NCBI GenBank assembly: GCA_964494475.1
Contig: CAZBRS010000001.1
Coordinates: 124,001-188,000 of the forward strand
Direction: 5' to 3'
Length of the DNA stretch: 64,000 bases
DNA from: CAZBRS01 sp964494475
GTDB taxonomy: Bacteria; Myxococcota_A; UBA9042; CAZBRS01
The first letter of the stretch is position 1, and every line of letters starts with the position of its first letter. The position numbers and the translations under genes were made by a program. The notes beneath the pieces are model-generated. The model had not been told where the DNA came from and made no database searches. It saw only the letters and a program-made list of their open reading frames with translations. Positions 1 through 8,719 of this stretch are shown here, in pieces.

Positions 1-57
1 GGGAACGCCGGCAACGGTGGCTGCGCGGGCGAGGCCGTCGAGGTCAAGGCCTTTTGA
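1..57 (+). CDS. C-terminal end of an unidentified protein (partial)
   Basis: The first frame of the window reads 18 residues ending ...GEAVEVKAF and stops at TGA (55-57). The stop overlaps the TTG start of the next gene in a TTGA arrangement, the kind of translational coupling seen repeatedly in this window, so this is probably the tail of a real upstream gene. Too little is present to name a family. Confidence 0.5.
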   Translation, partial: GNAGNGGCAGEAVEVKAF

Positions 58-935
58 GGCACGACGCGCGCGTCCACGCCGCGCTGATCCTCGTCCAGCT
101 CGGGTTCGGGGCCTTCCCGGTGGCGGCCAAGCTGATCCTGGGAACCGTCCCCCCGCTCGCGCTGGCCGCGATCCGCGTGTTGTTCGCGACGCCGCTGCTC
201 TTCCTGCTGGCGCATCACCTCGAGGGCGTCACGCCCCGTCGGCGCGACCTGCCCGCGCTCGCCCTCCTCGGGCTGCTCGGTGTGGCCTCGAATCAGATCC
301 TGTTCATCGTGGGCCTCAACTGGACCACGGCCTCCGACGCGGCCCTGCTCATGCCCACCATCCCGGTCTTCGCCGTGGCCATCGCGGCGGCCACGGGCCT
401 CGAGCGCGTGTCGGCCGTTCGGGTGGCCGGGATCGCGCTGTCGGTCGTCGGCGCCCTCGTGGTGCTCGACCCCTCCCGGTTTTCGCTCGGCGACCGCAGC
501 GTGCTCGGCGACGGCCTCCTGCTCGCGAACTGCCTCTGTTACGCGGCCTACCTCGTACTTCTCAGGCCCGTGCTGCGGCGGCTCCCTCCCCTGACCGTCA
601 CGGCCTGGGCCTTCCTGTTCGGTGGCGGGGTGGTGGCGCTCGTCGGCGCGCCCGCTCTGTCGCAGACTCCGTTCGGCGATCTCGGCGGCCGGGGCTGGGC
701 CGCGCTCTCTTTCATCGTGCTCTGGCCCACGCTCCTGAACTACGCGCTCAACACCTGGGCCGTTCGGCGCTCGTCGCCCTCGCTGGCGGCCTCGTACGTC
801 ACGTCACAGCCGGTCATCGCCACGCTGCTCGCGGTGCCGCTGCTCGGCGAAGGGATCGGGCTCCGCGCGCTCGTCGGCTTCGCGGCGATCTCGGGGGGGC
901 TGCTGCTGGTGGCGGGGCCGCGACGAGCCGCTTGA
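54..935 (+). CDS. EamA/DMT-family membrane transporter
   Basis: The 293-residue protein is almost entirely hydrophobic, with about ten predicted membrane helices in two similar halves, the classic layout of two EamA domains in the drug/metabolite transporter superfamily. Such proteins sit in the inner membrane and export metabolites or drugs; the substrate cannot be told from sequence. The C-terminal half has the family-typical run ending in a short basic tail (GPRRAA). I chose the TTG at 54 because it overlaps the stop of the preceding frame. The frame stays open to the window edge, so a start further upstream is not formally excluded. A second EamA protein lies at 58004-58897. Confidence 0.85.
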   Translation: MRHDARVHAALILVQLGFGAFPVAAKLILGTVPPLALAAIRVLFATPLLFLLAHHLEGVTPRRRDLPALALLGLLGVASNQILFIVGLNWTTASDAALLMPTIPVFAVAIAAATGLERVSAVRVAGIALSVVGALVVLDPSRFSLGDRSVLGDGLLLANCLCYAAYLVLLRPVLRRLPPLTVTAWAFLFGGGVVALVGAPALSQTPFGDLGGRGWAALSFIVLWPTLLNYALNTWAVRRSSPSLAASYVTSQPVIATLLAVPLLGEGIGLRALVGFAAISGGLLLVAGPRRAA

Positions 936-997
936 CGGACGCGCCGCGTGGGTTATCTTCGAGGGCAGAAAAATACGCGACACACCAAAGGGGTCCC

Positions 998-2674
998 ATG
1001 CGCTGGTACGTTCACCTGCTCGTCCTGGTGTGCGCCTCATCGCCCGCGTCGGTGGTGGCCCAGTTCAGCGCGCAGCGCTTCGTGCCGTCGCCCCACGGGC
1101 GCGACTACCTGACGGTGGCGTCGACCGAGATCAACGGTCACCTGGCGCCGAGCGCGCAGCTCGTCGCGAACTACGCGACGAAGCCGCTCGTGTTCAGCAC
1201 AGCCTCGGGGGAGCAGGCCGTGATCGACCAGCTCCTCGGCGTCGACGCGCTCTTCTCGATGAGCTTCTTCGAGCGGTTCGAGTTGGGGCTCGGCCTTCCG
1301 TTCTACCCCTTCCTCGGCGGCGCCGCCGACGCGTCGTTCGTGTCGAACCCGCGCTCGGCCTCCCTCGGCGATCTGCGCTTCGACGGCAAGGTGGTGCTCC
1401 TCGCGCACGGCAAGCGGGGCTTCGGGCTCGCGGTCGATCTGGGCCTCACGTTCCCCACGGCCCGCGACGGGGCCTACCTGGGCGAAGAGTCCGTCAGCTT
1501 CGTGCCCCGCCTGGTGGCCGAGCTCGACTACGACGACTACCGCGTGGCCTTGAACGCCGGTTATCGCGTGCGCAAGAACCAGGTGCTCGGCTACCTGCCC
1601 GTGAACGACGAGATCCTGTTGGGGCTGGGCGCGTCGATGCCGCTCGGCGTGTCCGGGCTCACGTTGCTCGGCGAGCTTCAGTCGGCCAGCGAGGCCCGCT
1701 ACTACTTCGTGTACGAGAACACCTCGTACCTCGAGGGCGACCTGGCCGTGCGCTACCACGCACCCTTCGGCCTGCAGGCCACCCTGGGCGCGGGCGGCGG
1801 CCTGCTTCGCGGCATGGGCGATCCGCAGGTGCGCGTGTTCGCGAGCCTGGGCTATGTTCCGTTCGAGCGCCAGGACGACACCGACGCCACCGACCACGAC
1901 CGCGATCGCGACCGCGACGGCGTGCTCGACAGCGCCGACCGGTGCCCCGACGCGGCCGAAGACGTCGACCAGCACCAGGACGCCGACGGCTGCCCGGACC
2001 CCGACAACGACGCCGACGGCCTGCTCGACGCCGCCGACCGCTGCCCCGACCGCGCCGAAGATCGTGACAACTTCGCCGACGGCGATGGCTGCCCGGACCC
2101 CGACAACGACGGCGACGGCCTGCCCGATGCGCGCGACGGTTGCCCCGACGTGGCCGAAGACCTCGACGGAGTCGACGACGCCGATGGCTGCCCCGACGAA
2201 GACAACGACGGTGACGGCGTCCCCGACAGCACCGACAAGTGCCCCACCGAGCTCGAGACGGTCAACGACTTCCTCGACGACGACGGCTGCCCCGACGTTG
2301 CGCCCACCGTCTACCTGACCGGCGACCGCATCGTCATCACCCAGAAGGTCTTCTTCCAGAAGGGCACCGCCACGATCGTCGACAAGTCGAAGGCCGTGCT
2401 CGACGGAGTGGCCGCCATCCTCATCGCGCACCCCGAGATCGCGAAGGTCAGCGTCGAGGGGCACACCAGCTCCGAGGGCAACGCCACGACCAACAAGCAG
2501 CTCTCGCAGTGGCGCGCGGGTACGATCGTCAACTATCTGGTCAAGAAGAAGGTCGATCGCAAGCGGCTGAAGGCGGTCGGCTGGGGCTCCGAGAAGCCGC
2601 TGACGGCGTTGCCCGAGAAGAGCGACGACGAGCGCGAGACCAACCGGCGGGTCGATTTCCTGATTGTTCCGTAG
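998..2674 (+). CDS. OmpA-family outer-membrane protein with thrombospondin type 3 repeats
   Basis: The 558-residue protein starts with a signal peptide (MRWYVHLLVLVCASSPASVVA). A region of about 270 residues rich in alternating hydrophobic and aromatic residues follows, consistent with a beta-barrel. Next come four to five Asp-rich calcium-binding TSP3 repeats (pattern DxDxDGxxDxxDxCP, about residues 300-435) and a C-terminal OmpA-like peptidoglycan-binding domain (VEGHTSSEG, NxxLSxxRA, GWGSEKP, NRRVDFLI). It probably anchors the outer membrane to peptidoglycan. The ATG at 998 is preceded by AAAGGGG. It is convergent with the next gene, only 3 nt apart. Confidence 0.9.
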   Translation: MRWYVHLLVLVCASSPASVVAQFSAQRFVPSPHGRDYLTVASTEINGHLAPSAQLVANYATKPLVFSTASGEQAVIDQLLGVDALFSMSFFERFELGLGLPFYPFLGGAADASFVSNPRSASLGDLRFDGKVVLLAHGKRGFGLAVDLGLTFPTARDGAYLGEESVSFVPRLVAELDYDDYRVALNAGYRVRKNQVLGYLPVNDEILLGLGASMPLGVSGLTLLGELQSASEARYYFVYENTSYLEGDLAVRYHAPFGLQATLGAGGGLLRGMGDPQVRVFASLGYVPFERQDDTDATDHDRDRDRDGVLDSADRCPDAAEDVDQHQDADGCPDPDNDADGLLDAADRCPDRAEDRDNFADGDGCPDPDNDGDGLPDARDGCPDVAEDLDGVDDADGCPDEDNDGDGVPDSTDKCPTELETVNDFLDDDGCPDVAPTVYLTGDRIVITQKVFFQKGTATIVDKSKAVLDGVAAILIAHPEIAKVSVEGHTSSEGNATTNKQLSQWRAGTIVNYLVKKKVDRKRLKAVGWGSEKPLTALPEKSDDERETNRRVDFLIVP

Positions 2675-2677
2675 GGA

Positions 2678-3253
2678 CTACGGCAGCGGAGGGAAGTCGG
2701 CTTCCTTGATCTCGAGCGACTTCGAGAAGATGCCCACGCGGCCCGTGAGCCGGATCATGCCTCCGCCGGGCATCTCGATGTCGGTCAGGCGGGCGCCGTG
2801 GCTGCTGGGCACGCTCACGCCCTGGATGTTGGTGAGGCGGCCGCTCCAGGTCGACATGAGGATGCGCTGGTCGAACTTGACCTGATGCTGGGCGCCCTTC
2901 TCGTCCGTGATCTCCTTGGTGAAGCCCGCCGTCAGGTTCAGCGTGAGCTGGCCGCTGCCCTTGTTGTACTCGTAGTTCTTGATGTTCCGTGGTACCAGGG
3001 CGGCCGACAGCTTGTTCTGAATCAGGATGGCCGCCACCTCGTCGTAGGGGGTGGGGGCCTCGGGCTGGGCCGCGATCGGCTTCTGAGCATCGGTCGCGGT
3101 GCCGCGTGACGGCTTCAGCAGGGCCTGCTGCTCCTCGAGCGTCATGCTCTTCAGCGGGTTCGGCTTGACCCCATCGGCGGGCTTCTTGGCATCGGCCTTG
3201 GGCTTGGCGGCCTCGAGGGCAAGGTCCTTCTTCTTCGGCTCGAGCTCGGGCAT
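2678..3253 (-). CDS. hypothetical protein (191 aa)
   Basis: No family is recognised. The N-terminal 60 residues are Lys/Ala/Pro-rich and charged, with no signal peptide or membrane segment. The remaining 130 residues look like a beta-rich soluble domain (INSIDE motifs such as LTLNLTAGFTKEI and MIRLTGRVG). The start at 3253 is chosen over an upstream ATG at 3289 for two reasons: a GAGG site precedes it, and the upstream ATG falls inside the predicted -10 element at 3288-3293. The gene is transcribed divergently from surE. Its role is unknown. Confidence 0.7.
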   Translation of the reverse strand: MPELEPKKKDLALEAAKPKADAKKPADGVKPNPLKSMTLEEQQALLKPSRGTATDAQKPIAAQPEAPTPYDEVAAILIQNKLSAALVPRNIKNYEYNKGSGQLTLNLTAGFTKEITDEKGAQHQVKFDQRILMSTWSGRLTNIQGVSVPSSHGARLTDIEMPGGGMIRLTGRVGIFSKSLEIKEADFPPLP

Positions 3254-3287
3254 CGTCGTCCTCGCTGGGGGGGTCGTTACTGTCCTC

Positions 3288-3316
3288 ATCGTACGAAAAG
3301 CACGCGCGTCGTGCAA
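3288..3316 (-). promoter_or_regulatory. predicted sigma70-type promoter for the 191-aa hypothetical gene
   Basis: On the minus strand TTGCAC (3316-3311) is separated by 17 nt from TACGAT (3293-3288). The predicted transcript start near 3281 fits the gene start at 3253. Confidence 0.5.
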
Positions 3317-3317
3317 G

Positions 3318-3347
3318 TTGACCCGGGAGGGCCTCGTCGGGTACATT
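3318..3347 (+). promoter_or_regulatory. predicted sigma70-type promoter for surE-apt
   Basis: TTGACC (3318-3323) lies 18 nt upstream of TACATT (3342-3347), placing a transcript start about 20 nt before the surE GTG. It is back-to-back with the opposite-strand promoter, so the two genes share one short control region. Confidence 0.45.
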
Positions 3348-3372
3348 TCCGAACCACCGGTGGAGGCCTCCC

Positions 3373-4122
3373 GTGCGTATCCTGGTCACGAACGACGATG
3401 GCGTGCACGCCCAAGGCCTCGAGTGTCTGGCCCGGGTCGCGGAGCGATTCGGCGCGGTCTCGGTCGTGGCGCCGTCGCACGAGATGAGCGCGGTCAGCCA
3501 CGGCCTCACGCTCCATCGCCCCCTGCGGGCGCGGCTGGTTCGGCCCGGGCAGCACGCGGTCGACGGCACGCCCGCCGACTGCGTCTACATCGCTGTGCAC
3601 CACCTGCTCCATCCCCGCCCCGACCTCGTGCTCTCGGGCATCAACCACGGGCCGAACCTCGGCTACGACGTGCTGTACTCGGGCACGGTGGCGGCGGCGC
3701 GCGAGGCCTGCCTGCAGGGCCTGCCCGGCGTGGCGTTCTCCCTGTACGGCGATCGCCACCCCGTCCGATCCGGCGTCGAAGACTGGGCGACCCGGGTGCT
3801 CGAGCGGCTGCTCTCCGAAGGGGTGCTCTCGGGCGCGGTGTGCGTGAACGTGAACCTCCCGAACGTCGACGGGCAGGCCATCGTCGGCGTGCGATCCACC
3901 CGCCTGGGGCGCCAGATCTTCGCGCCGCAGGTCGAGCGCCGCACCGACCCGCGCGGGCTCGAGTATTTCTGGATCGGCAGCGACCGCGTCTCGCCCGCCG
4001 AGGAGGCCGACGTCGACGTGGCCGCGGTGAAGGCCGGGTTCGTCTCGGTGACGCCCCTGGCCACGGACACGACCGACCTGGCCGCCCTCTCCCGCCTGGC
4101 CGACCTCGGCTGGAGCTCCTGA
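3373..4122 (+). CDS. surE: 5'/3'-nucleotidase SurE
   Basis: The protein of 249 residues has the usual SurE length. It opens with the diagnostic metal-binding motif ILVTNDDGVHAxGL (Asp8-Asp9), followed by VVAPSHEMSAVSHGLTL, GTPADCVYIA and the LSGINHGPNLGYDVLYSGTVAAAREA block that completes the active site. SurE dephosphorylates nucleoside 5'- and 3'-monophosphates and is a cytoplasmic stress-related phosphatase. Translation starts at a GTG just after GGAGGCCTCCC. It sits 10 nt upstream of apt, so the pair probably forms a purine-nucleotide operon. Confidence 0.96.
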   Translation: MRILVTNDDGVHAQGLECLARVAERFGAVSVVAPSHEMSAVSHGLTLHRPLRARLVRPGQHAVDGTPADCVYIAVHHLLHPRPDLVLSGINHGPNLGYDVLYSGTVAAAREACLQGLPGVAFSLYGDRHPVRSGVEDWATRVLERLLSEGVLSGAVCVNVNLPNVDGQAIVGVRSTRLGRQIFAPQVERRTDPRGLEYFWIGSDRVSPAEEADVDVAAVKAGFVSVTPLATDTTDLAALSRLADLGWSS

Positions 4123-4132
4123 CAGGAGGAAC

Positions 4133-4669
4133 ATGAGCCACGATCCGCGCCTCGCCCTGATCCGGGCCACCATTCGCGACGTCCCCGACTTCCCCAAGCG
4201 GGGCATCGTCTTCAAGGACATCCACCCGCTGCTGCAGGACGGCGCCACGTTCCGCCTGGTGCTCGAACTGCTCGAGGAGCAGGCCCGCGCGCTGCGGGCC
4301 GATCGCATCGTCGGCATCGAGTCGCGGGGCTTCCTGTTCGGGGCCCCCCTGGCCGACCGCCTGCGCGTGGGGCTGTCGCTGGTGCGCAAGCCGAAGAAGC
4401 TGCCGTTCCAGACGCTCTCCGAGTCCTACGAGCTCGAGTACGGGCGCGACACCATCGAGATGCACGTCGATGCCATCACGCCCGGCGAGCGGGTGCTCAT
4501 CGTCGACGACCTGCTGGCCACGGGCGGCACGGCGCGGGCGGCCGCCAACCTGGTCACACGCCTGGGAGGGCAGGTGGCCGGCTGCCTGTTCGTGGTCGAG
4601 CTCGGCTTCCTGAACGGGCGCGCGCGCTTCGAGGGCGTGCCGATGCACGCGCTCGTGACGTACGCGTAG
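4133..4669 (+). CDS. apt: adenine phosphoribosyltransferase
   Basis: This enzyme converts adenine and PRPP to AMP in purine salvage. The 178 residues carry the family signature FPKRGIVFKDIHPLL near the N-terminus, GIESRGFLFGAPLA in the middle, and the PRPP-binding loop VLIVDDLLATGGTA (about residues 124-137). Length and motif order match bacterial APRT. A strong AGGAGG precedes the ATG. It is the second gene after surE, 10 nt downstream. Confidence 0.96.
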   Translation: MSHDPRLALIRATIRDVPDFPKRGIVFKDIHPLLQDGATFRLVLELLEEQARALRADRIVGIESRGFLFGAPLADRLRVGLSLVRKPKKLPFQTLSESYELEYGRDTIEMHVDAITPGERVLIVDDLLATGGTARAAANLVTRLGGQVAGCLFVVELGFLNGRARFEGVPMHALVTYA

Positions 4670-4692
4670 ACGGCGCCTCGACCTCCCGGTCA

Positions 4693-4712
4693 GGGCATGG
4701 CACGCCATGCCC
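4693..4712. repeat. perfect palindromic hairpin, possible apt terminator or dispersed repeat
   Basis: Two 9-nt arms, GGGCATGGC and GCCATGCCC, are separated by AC. A run of six T lies at 4724-4729, 11 nt further on, so the hairpin could terminate surE-apt transcription. Palindromes of the type GGCATGG..CCATGCC are also common as dispersed intergenic repeats in bacteria. Only one copy was seen in this window. Confidence 0.6.
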
Positions 4713-4786
4713 CTACATACCGGTTTTTTCCCTTCCCGCCGGGTGCTCGTATACTGCTGGGCGGTGTATCTGACGCTGGTTCCGCC

Positions 4787-5524
4787 ATGGTTCGCACGCT
4801 CTCGTTCCTCTTTGCGATGTTCCAGCTCGTTGGTCCTGCGCGCGCCGAGCCGAACGTGCCGGTCCCGGTCGGCACCGTCAAGGCCGCGCCGCGCGTCGAG
4901 GAGCCCAAGGCGTCCGCCGCCCTGGAGCCCCCGCCCAAGCGCAAGGCGCCCCACACGTACTACACCCTGCGCGGCGGGGGCGATCTCTCGACCACCGACA
5001 CGGGGCTCTCGGCCGCCGTCGGCTTCCCGCGCGTCGACGTGAACTACTACTTCGCCCACTCGTCCGGGCTGGACGTGGCGCCCGAGGTGTCGTTCCTCTA
5101 CGGCCTGGGCGCGACGGTGCCCATCTTCGGCGCTGCGGTCGGCACCGAGCTCCGGTACGAGATCTACCAGTCGGGGCGGTGGCGGCTGAAGCTCTTCGGC
5201 GAGCCCGCGGCCGTGGTGCTGCTCGACCCCGAGGTCGCGTTCGGGCTGCGCCTGGGCGTGCCCGGCCTCGAGGTCACGTGGCACGGCATGGAGGGCGGCT
5301 ACCTGCACGGGGGGCTGCGGCTCTCGCCGCTCGTGTTCTTCTCCCCCCGGCTCATGGTGTCGCTTCCCATGGTCGCGAGCTTCGGCGGCGAATTGCAGCT
5401 CTACGAGGACTACAACCTCTTCGTCGAGATGGAGATCGGCCCCGACGTCCGCAAGATGTCAGGCCAGTCGGCCAGCACCTACCTGTACGTCAGCTCGGTG
5501 TTCGGGGTGGGGACGCGGTTCTGA
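4787..5524 (+). CDS. secreted or outer-membrane hypothetical protein
   Basis: The 245-residue product begins with a plausible signal peptide (MVRTLSFLFAMFQLVGPARA). A Pro/Lys-rich linker follows, then about 190 residues of alternating hydrophobic and polar stretches rich in Tyr and Phe (YYTLRGGG, LSAAVGFPRVDVNYYF, and the ending SVFGVGTRF). A terminal aromatic residue and this pattern suit a small outer-membrane beta-barrel. The ATG at 4787 is preferred over one at 4697, which would lie inside the hairpin at 4693-4712 and would remove the signal peptide. The function is unknown. Confidence 0.7.
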   Translation: MVRTLSFLFAMFQLVGPARAEPNVPVPVGTVKAAPRVEEPKASAALEPPPKRKAPHTYYTLRGGGDLSTTDTGLSAAVGFPRVDVNYYFAHSSGLDVAPEVSFLYGLGATVPIFGAAVGTELRYEIYQSGRWRLKLFGEPAAVVLLDPEVAFGLRLGVPGLEVTWHGMEGGYLHGGLRLSPLVFFSPRLMVSLPMVASFGGELQLYEDYNLFVEMEIGPDVRKMSGQSASTYLYVSSVFGVGTRF

Positions 5525-5539
5525 GACCGGCCTGAACGA

Positions 5540-8428
5540 TCAGGGGACCACGCGCCAGCACGCCTCGGCGGCGTCCTTCACGTCGGCCTCGACGCGGTGC
5601 AGCGGGTGCGTCTGGTTCGTGGCCCACAGATCGAACAGATCCTTGTAGTGGGGCGCGCCGAAGTTGCCGTTCTCGCCGCCGGGGAGGGCCACGTTGGCCG
5701 TCACGCCGTCGGCCGTGCACTCGAACACGTTGCGGATGGCCGGGCCGTTCGAGAAGTTGAAGCGCGTGTCCGAGAGGCCGGGGTGGCAGGCATCGACCAC
5801 CTCGTTGTCGCCGGAGCGCGGGTAGCCCTCGGGGAAGGCGCTCTCGGACGGGATGTTGGCCTCGCCGCCCAGCGAGTGCTTCAGCGTCACGGTGTGCAGC
5901 TTGCCCCACAGCCACTGGCTCATGTCGTCGGTGCCGAAGCCGCCGCCCTTGGCGACGCCCACCAGCGCGGGGTCGGCCAGGAAGTTCAACGCCGCGTCGA
6001 GCGCGGTCAGCACCACCAGGTGCCGGTCTTCGATGGCCACGGTGTCGGGGTCGTCCCAGAGCGTGCTGTCTCCCAAGATCGCGTTGTAGGTCTTCAATCC
6101 CTCAGGCGCGTTGAACAGGTTCAGGAGGAACTTCTCCTCGACTCCCGTGTCGTACGGCATGACGCCCTTGTTCTCGAGCACGCCCTTGGCGACGAAGACC
6201 AGCCACGAGTTGAAGATCGAGGTCGCGACGGCCGAGGCCTTCTGGCCGGCGGTGACGTCGTCGCCCACGCCGCTCTCGGCCTGGAAGTCCCAGGCCGCCA
6301 GGCGGTCGCGCGCGGCCTTGATGTTCTCGGTGGCGAAGGGCGCGTAGGCGGGGTTCACGTCGGGGTTTCGGGCGGCGGCCTTTTCGGCGGCCTCGACGGC
6401 GGCCACGATGTGCCCGGTCAGGCGGCGCCCCAGGGGGGACAGGTGGTCGGACTGCAGGGCCGCCATGCCCGCCGCGTCGAGCTTGCCGCCGTTGGCCAGC
6501 GCGGCGTCGAAGAGCTCGCGGAGGCGGTGGGCGCGCAGGCCGTTGGCGAAGCCGTAGCCCTGGTAGGTCGGGTCGTTCAGCGGGTCGCCATCGACCGTGT
6601 GCCCCAGCGAGTCGCCGTTGGCCGTGATGACGAAGCCCTGCGCGGGATCGACCGCGTGCGGCATCTGGTCGAGGGGCACGAAGCCCTCCCACTCGCAGCA
6701 TCCGTCGCCGGGGAAGGGCAGCCATGGCGGGTTGGCCACGGGAGGGGTCTTCAGGTTGGCGCGGATGGGGGCCCGCACGTAGGCCGAGTACGCGATGTGG
6801 CCGTTCACGTCGCCGTAGACCCAGTTCTGGGCGCCCACGCCGAAGTGCGAGGTGGCCGCCAGGAAGTCGGCGGGCGTCTTCATCTTCATGAGGCCGTAGA
6901 CCGTGACCAACTCCTCGGTGGGCTCGAAGCCCGTCCACTTCCAGGTCAGGGCGATGGGGTCGCCTGCCAGGTCGGTGCCCTTCGAGCCGGGGATGACCGG
7001 CCCGTGGTGAGGCACCACCTCGAGGTGGACGGTCAACTTGCAGCGCCCGTCGACCTCGGCGAGGTCGTAGGTGGTGCCCTTGATGAAGTCGTTCAGCCAC
7101 GCCTCGCAGCCGCCCTCGGCCGGCTTGCCGTACTCGAGCACCTCGTCGCGCACCTCGACGGCCACCTGGTTGCCCTTGAAGAGCACCGTCGAGGGCGCGC
7201 CGGCCGTCCACTTCTCGACGTACACGTCGGTCACGTCGGTGTAGTAGACGGTGGCGCCCCAAGCCGCTACGCCGTTCGAGCCGAGGATGATGCCGGGGAT
7301 GCCCGGGAAGCACACGCCGGCCAGGTCGAGGTCGCCGCCGGCCCTCGTGGTGTCGAGGTGCAGCTCGAAGAACACGGCGGGGTTCCGGAGGGCGAGGTGC
7401 GTGTCGTTGGCGACGATGGGCTGGCCGCTCGTCGTGTGCGCGCCCGCGACCGTCCAGTTGTTGCTGCCGAAGCCCGGCACGGAGAGTGCGCCCGGCTTCA
7501 TGGGTACGGCGGCCAGGGCCTGGCGAACGCCGCCGAGCCAGGTCGGGTCGAGGTGACGGTAGAACGAGCCCTGCAGGTAGTCGGCGCGGAGGCCGGGCCC
7601 CCGGCGCAGGTCGTCGGTGGGCAGCGGCGTGGTCGGTTCGGCCGGCGCGATGGGGTACAGGTCGTCCTGGATGCCTGCGAAGTCGGTGCCCGTGAACTTG
7701 GCCTGCAGTTCGAGCATGCGCTGCATGCGCTCGATCTTGTCGCCGTTGCTCTCGAAGGCGAGGTCCCAACTCTGCAGGCGCCCAATCACCAGCGAGTCGA
7801 CGGGGCTCCAGGGCTCGATCTCGCCGAGGAACGCCCACTCGAGCGGCTCGTCGACCTTGCGGGCCTTGACGGCGTCGATGTAGGCGTTGACGCCCGCGGC
7901 GAACGCCTCGAGCATGGCCTTCACTTCGGGCTGCCCGGCCTGGATTTCGGCCCACATCTGTTCGGACACGCGGCGCATTCCGAGCACGCGGAAGTAGACG
8001 TCGGTGGCCAGGTCCGAGGCGGCCGCGGCGGGCACCGACGCGAAGTTGCCGCTCGCGATGCGGCGCATGCCGTGCATCTGGATGAAGCGGTGCCGCGCGA
8101 CCACGAAGCCCTCGGCGCGCCAGAGGTCGGGCTCGTTGGCCGCGAACACGTGCGGTACGCCCCAGTTGTCGAGCACGATCTCGACCGGCGCCTGCAGCCC
8201 GGTGATCGGATAGACCTTCGAGGCCTCGATGCTGCCGAGGCACGTGCCGAGGGGCTCCTGCTGGTCGGGTTGGCCCGGATCGGCCACCGTGTCGACCGCG
8301 TCGATCGCCACGTCGGTGGCCTCGCTCGCGGTGTCGGTCGCGACGTCGTCACTGGACGAGCCGCCGCCACACGCCACCATCAGCGCGCCCAAGGCCACCA
8401 CGAACACGAACATGCTCCGGTGCTTCAT
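5540..8428 (-). CDS. penicillin acylase-family lipoprotein (Ntn hydrolase)
   Basis: The 962-residue protein belongs to the penicillin amidase family, which cleaves amide bonds in penicillins, acyl-homoserine lactones or related amides after autocatalytic processing. The lipobox LMVAC puts the lipidated Cys at residue 20, followed by an Asp/Thr/Ser-rich stalk to about residue 60. The alpha-chain region contains VPHVFAANEPDLWRAEGFV. The processing site and catalytic nucleophile are Gly321-Ser322 in FGSNNW, followed by beta-chain motifs such as GQPIVANDTHLAL. The family is normally periplasmic, so a lipid-anchored form is notable. A GGGGGGGAG site precedes the ATG. The substrate is not predictable. 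Confidence 0.93.
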   Translation of the reverse strand: MKHRSMFVFVVALGALMVACGGGSSSDDVATDTASEATDVAIDAVDTVADPGQPDQQEPLGTCLGSIEASKVYPITGLQAPVEIVLDNWGVPHVFAANEPDLWRAEGFVVARHRFIQMHGMRRIASGNFASVPAAAASDLATDVYFRVLGMRRVSEQMWAEIQAGQPEVKAMLEAFAAGVNAYIDAVKARKVDEPLEWAFLGEIEPWSPVDSLVIGRLQSWDLAFESNGDKIERMQRMLELQAKFTGTDFAGIQDDLYPIAPAEPTTPLPTDDLRRGPGLRADYLQGSFYRHLDPTWLGGVRQALAAVPMKPGALSVPGFGSNNWTVAGAHTTSGQPIVANDTHLALRNPAVFFELHLDTTRAGGDLDLAGVCFPGIPGIILGSNGVAAWGATVYYTDVTDVYVEKWTAGAPSTVLFKGNQVAVEVRDEVLEYGKPAEGGCEAWLNDFIKGTTYDLAEVDGRCKLTVHLEVVPHHGPVIPGSKGTDLAGDPIALTWKWTGFEPTEELVTVYGLMKMKTPADFLAATSHFGVGAQNWVYGDVNGHIAYSAYVRAPIRANLKTPPVANPPWLPFPGDGCCEWEGFVPLDQMPHAVDPAQGFVITANGDSLGHTVDGDPLNDPTYQGYGFANGLRAHRLRELFDAALANGGKLDAAGMAALQSDHLSPLGRRLTGHIVAAVEAAEKAAARNPDVNPAYAPFATENIKAARDRLAAWDFQAESGVGDDVTAGQKASAVATSIFNSWLVFVAKGVLENKGVMPYDTGVEEKFLLNLFNAPEGLKTYNAILGDSTLWDDPDTVAIEDRHLVVLTALDAALNFLADPALVGVAKGGGFGTDDMSQWLWGKLHTVTLKHSLGGEANIPSESAFPEGYPRSGDNEVVDACHPGLSDTRFNFSNGPAIRNVFECTADGVTANVALPGGENGNFGAPHYKDLFDLWATNQTHPLHRVEADVKDAAEACWRVVP

Positions 8429-8466
8429 GCTCCCCCCCCCGAGAAGTGAACTCTGTCGATGTCGAT

Positions 8467-8496
8467 AGGGTAGGTCAATCCGGGGGTGCTCGTCAA
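8467..8496 (-). promoter_or_regulatory. predicted promoter for the penicillin acylase gene
   Basis: TTGACG (8496-8491) and TACCCT (8472-8467) are 18 nt apart on the minus strand, about 32 nt upstream of the ATG at 8428. The rest of the 291-nt gap 8429-8719 shows no gene. It also holds the unassigned upstream region of the IPTL-CTERM gene. Confidence 0.35.
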
Positions 8497-8719
8497 CGGC
8501 GCAGTCCCTGCGGGCGCGCCCCGCGCGTGCCCGGACGACCCTGACCTTGAAAAGTTTTCCCGATCTGCCGATTTGCGTCGCCGCTTCGCGGCACCTCGGT
8601 CCCGCGAGAGCCGCGCCGGAACCTGGAACCGTCGGACCCGGGCGCGGTTTCTGGCGGTCCCCCATGGGGTATGAATTTTGCATGAATGGCGCGTCGTAAA
8701 CGGCCTCATCGAGGTGTCC

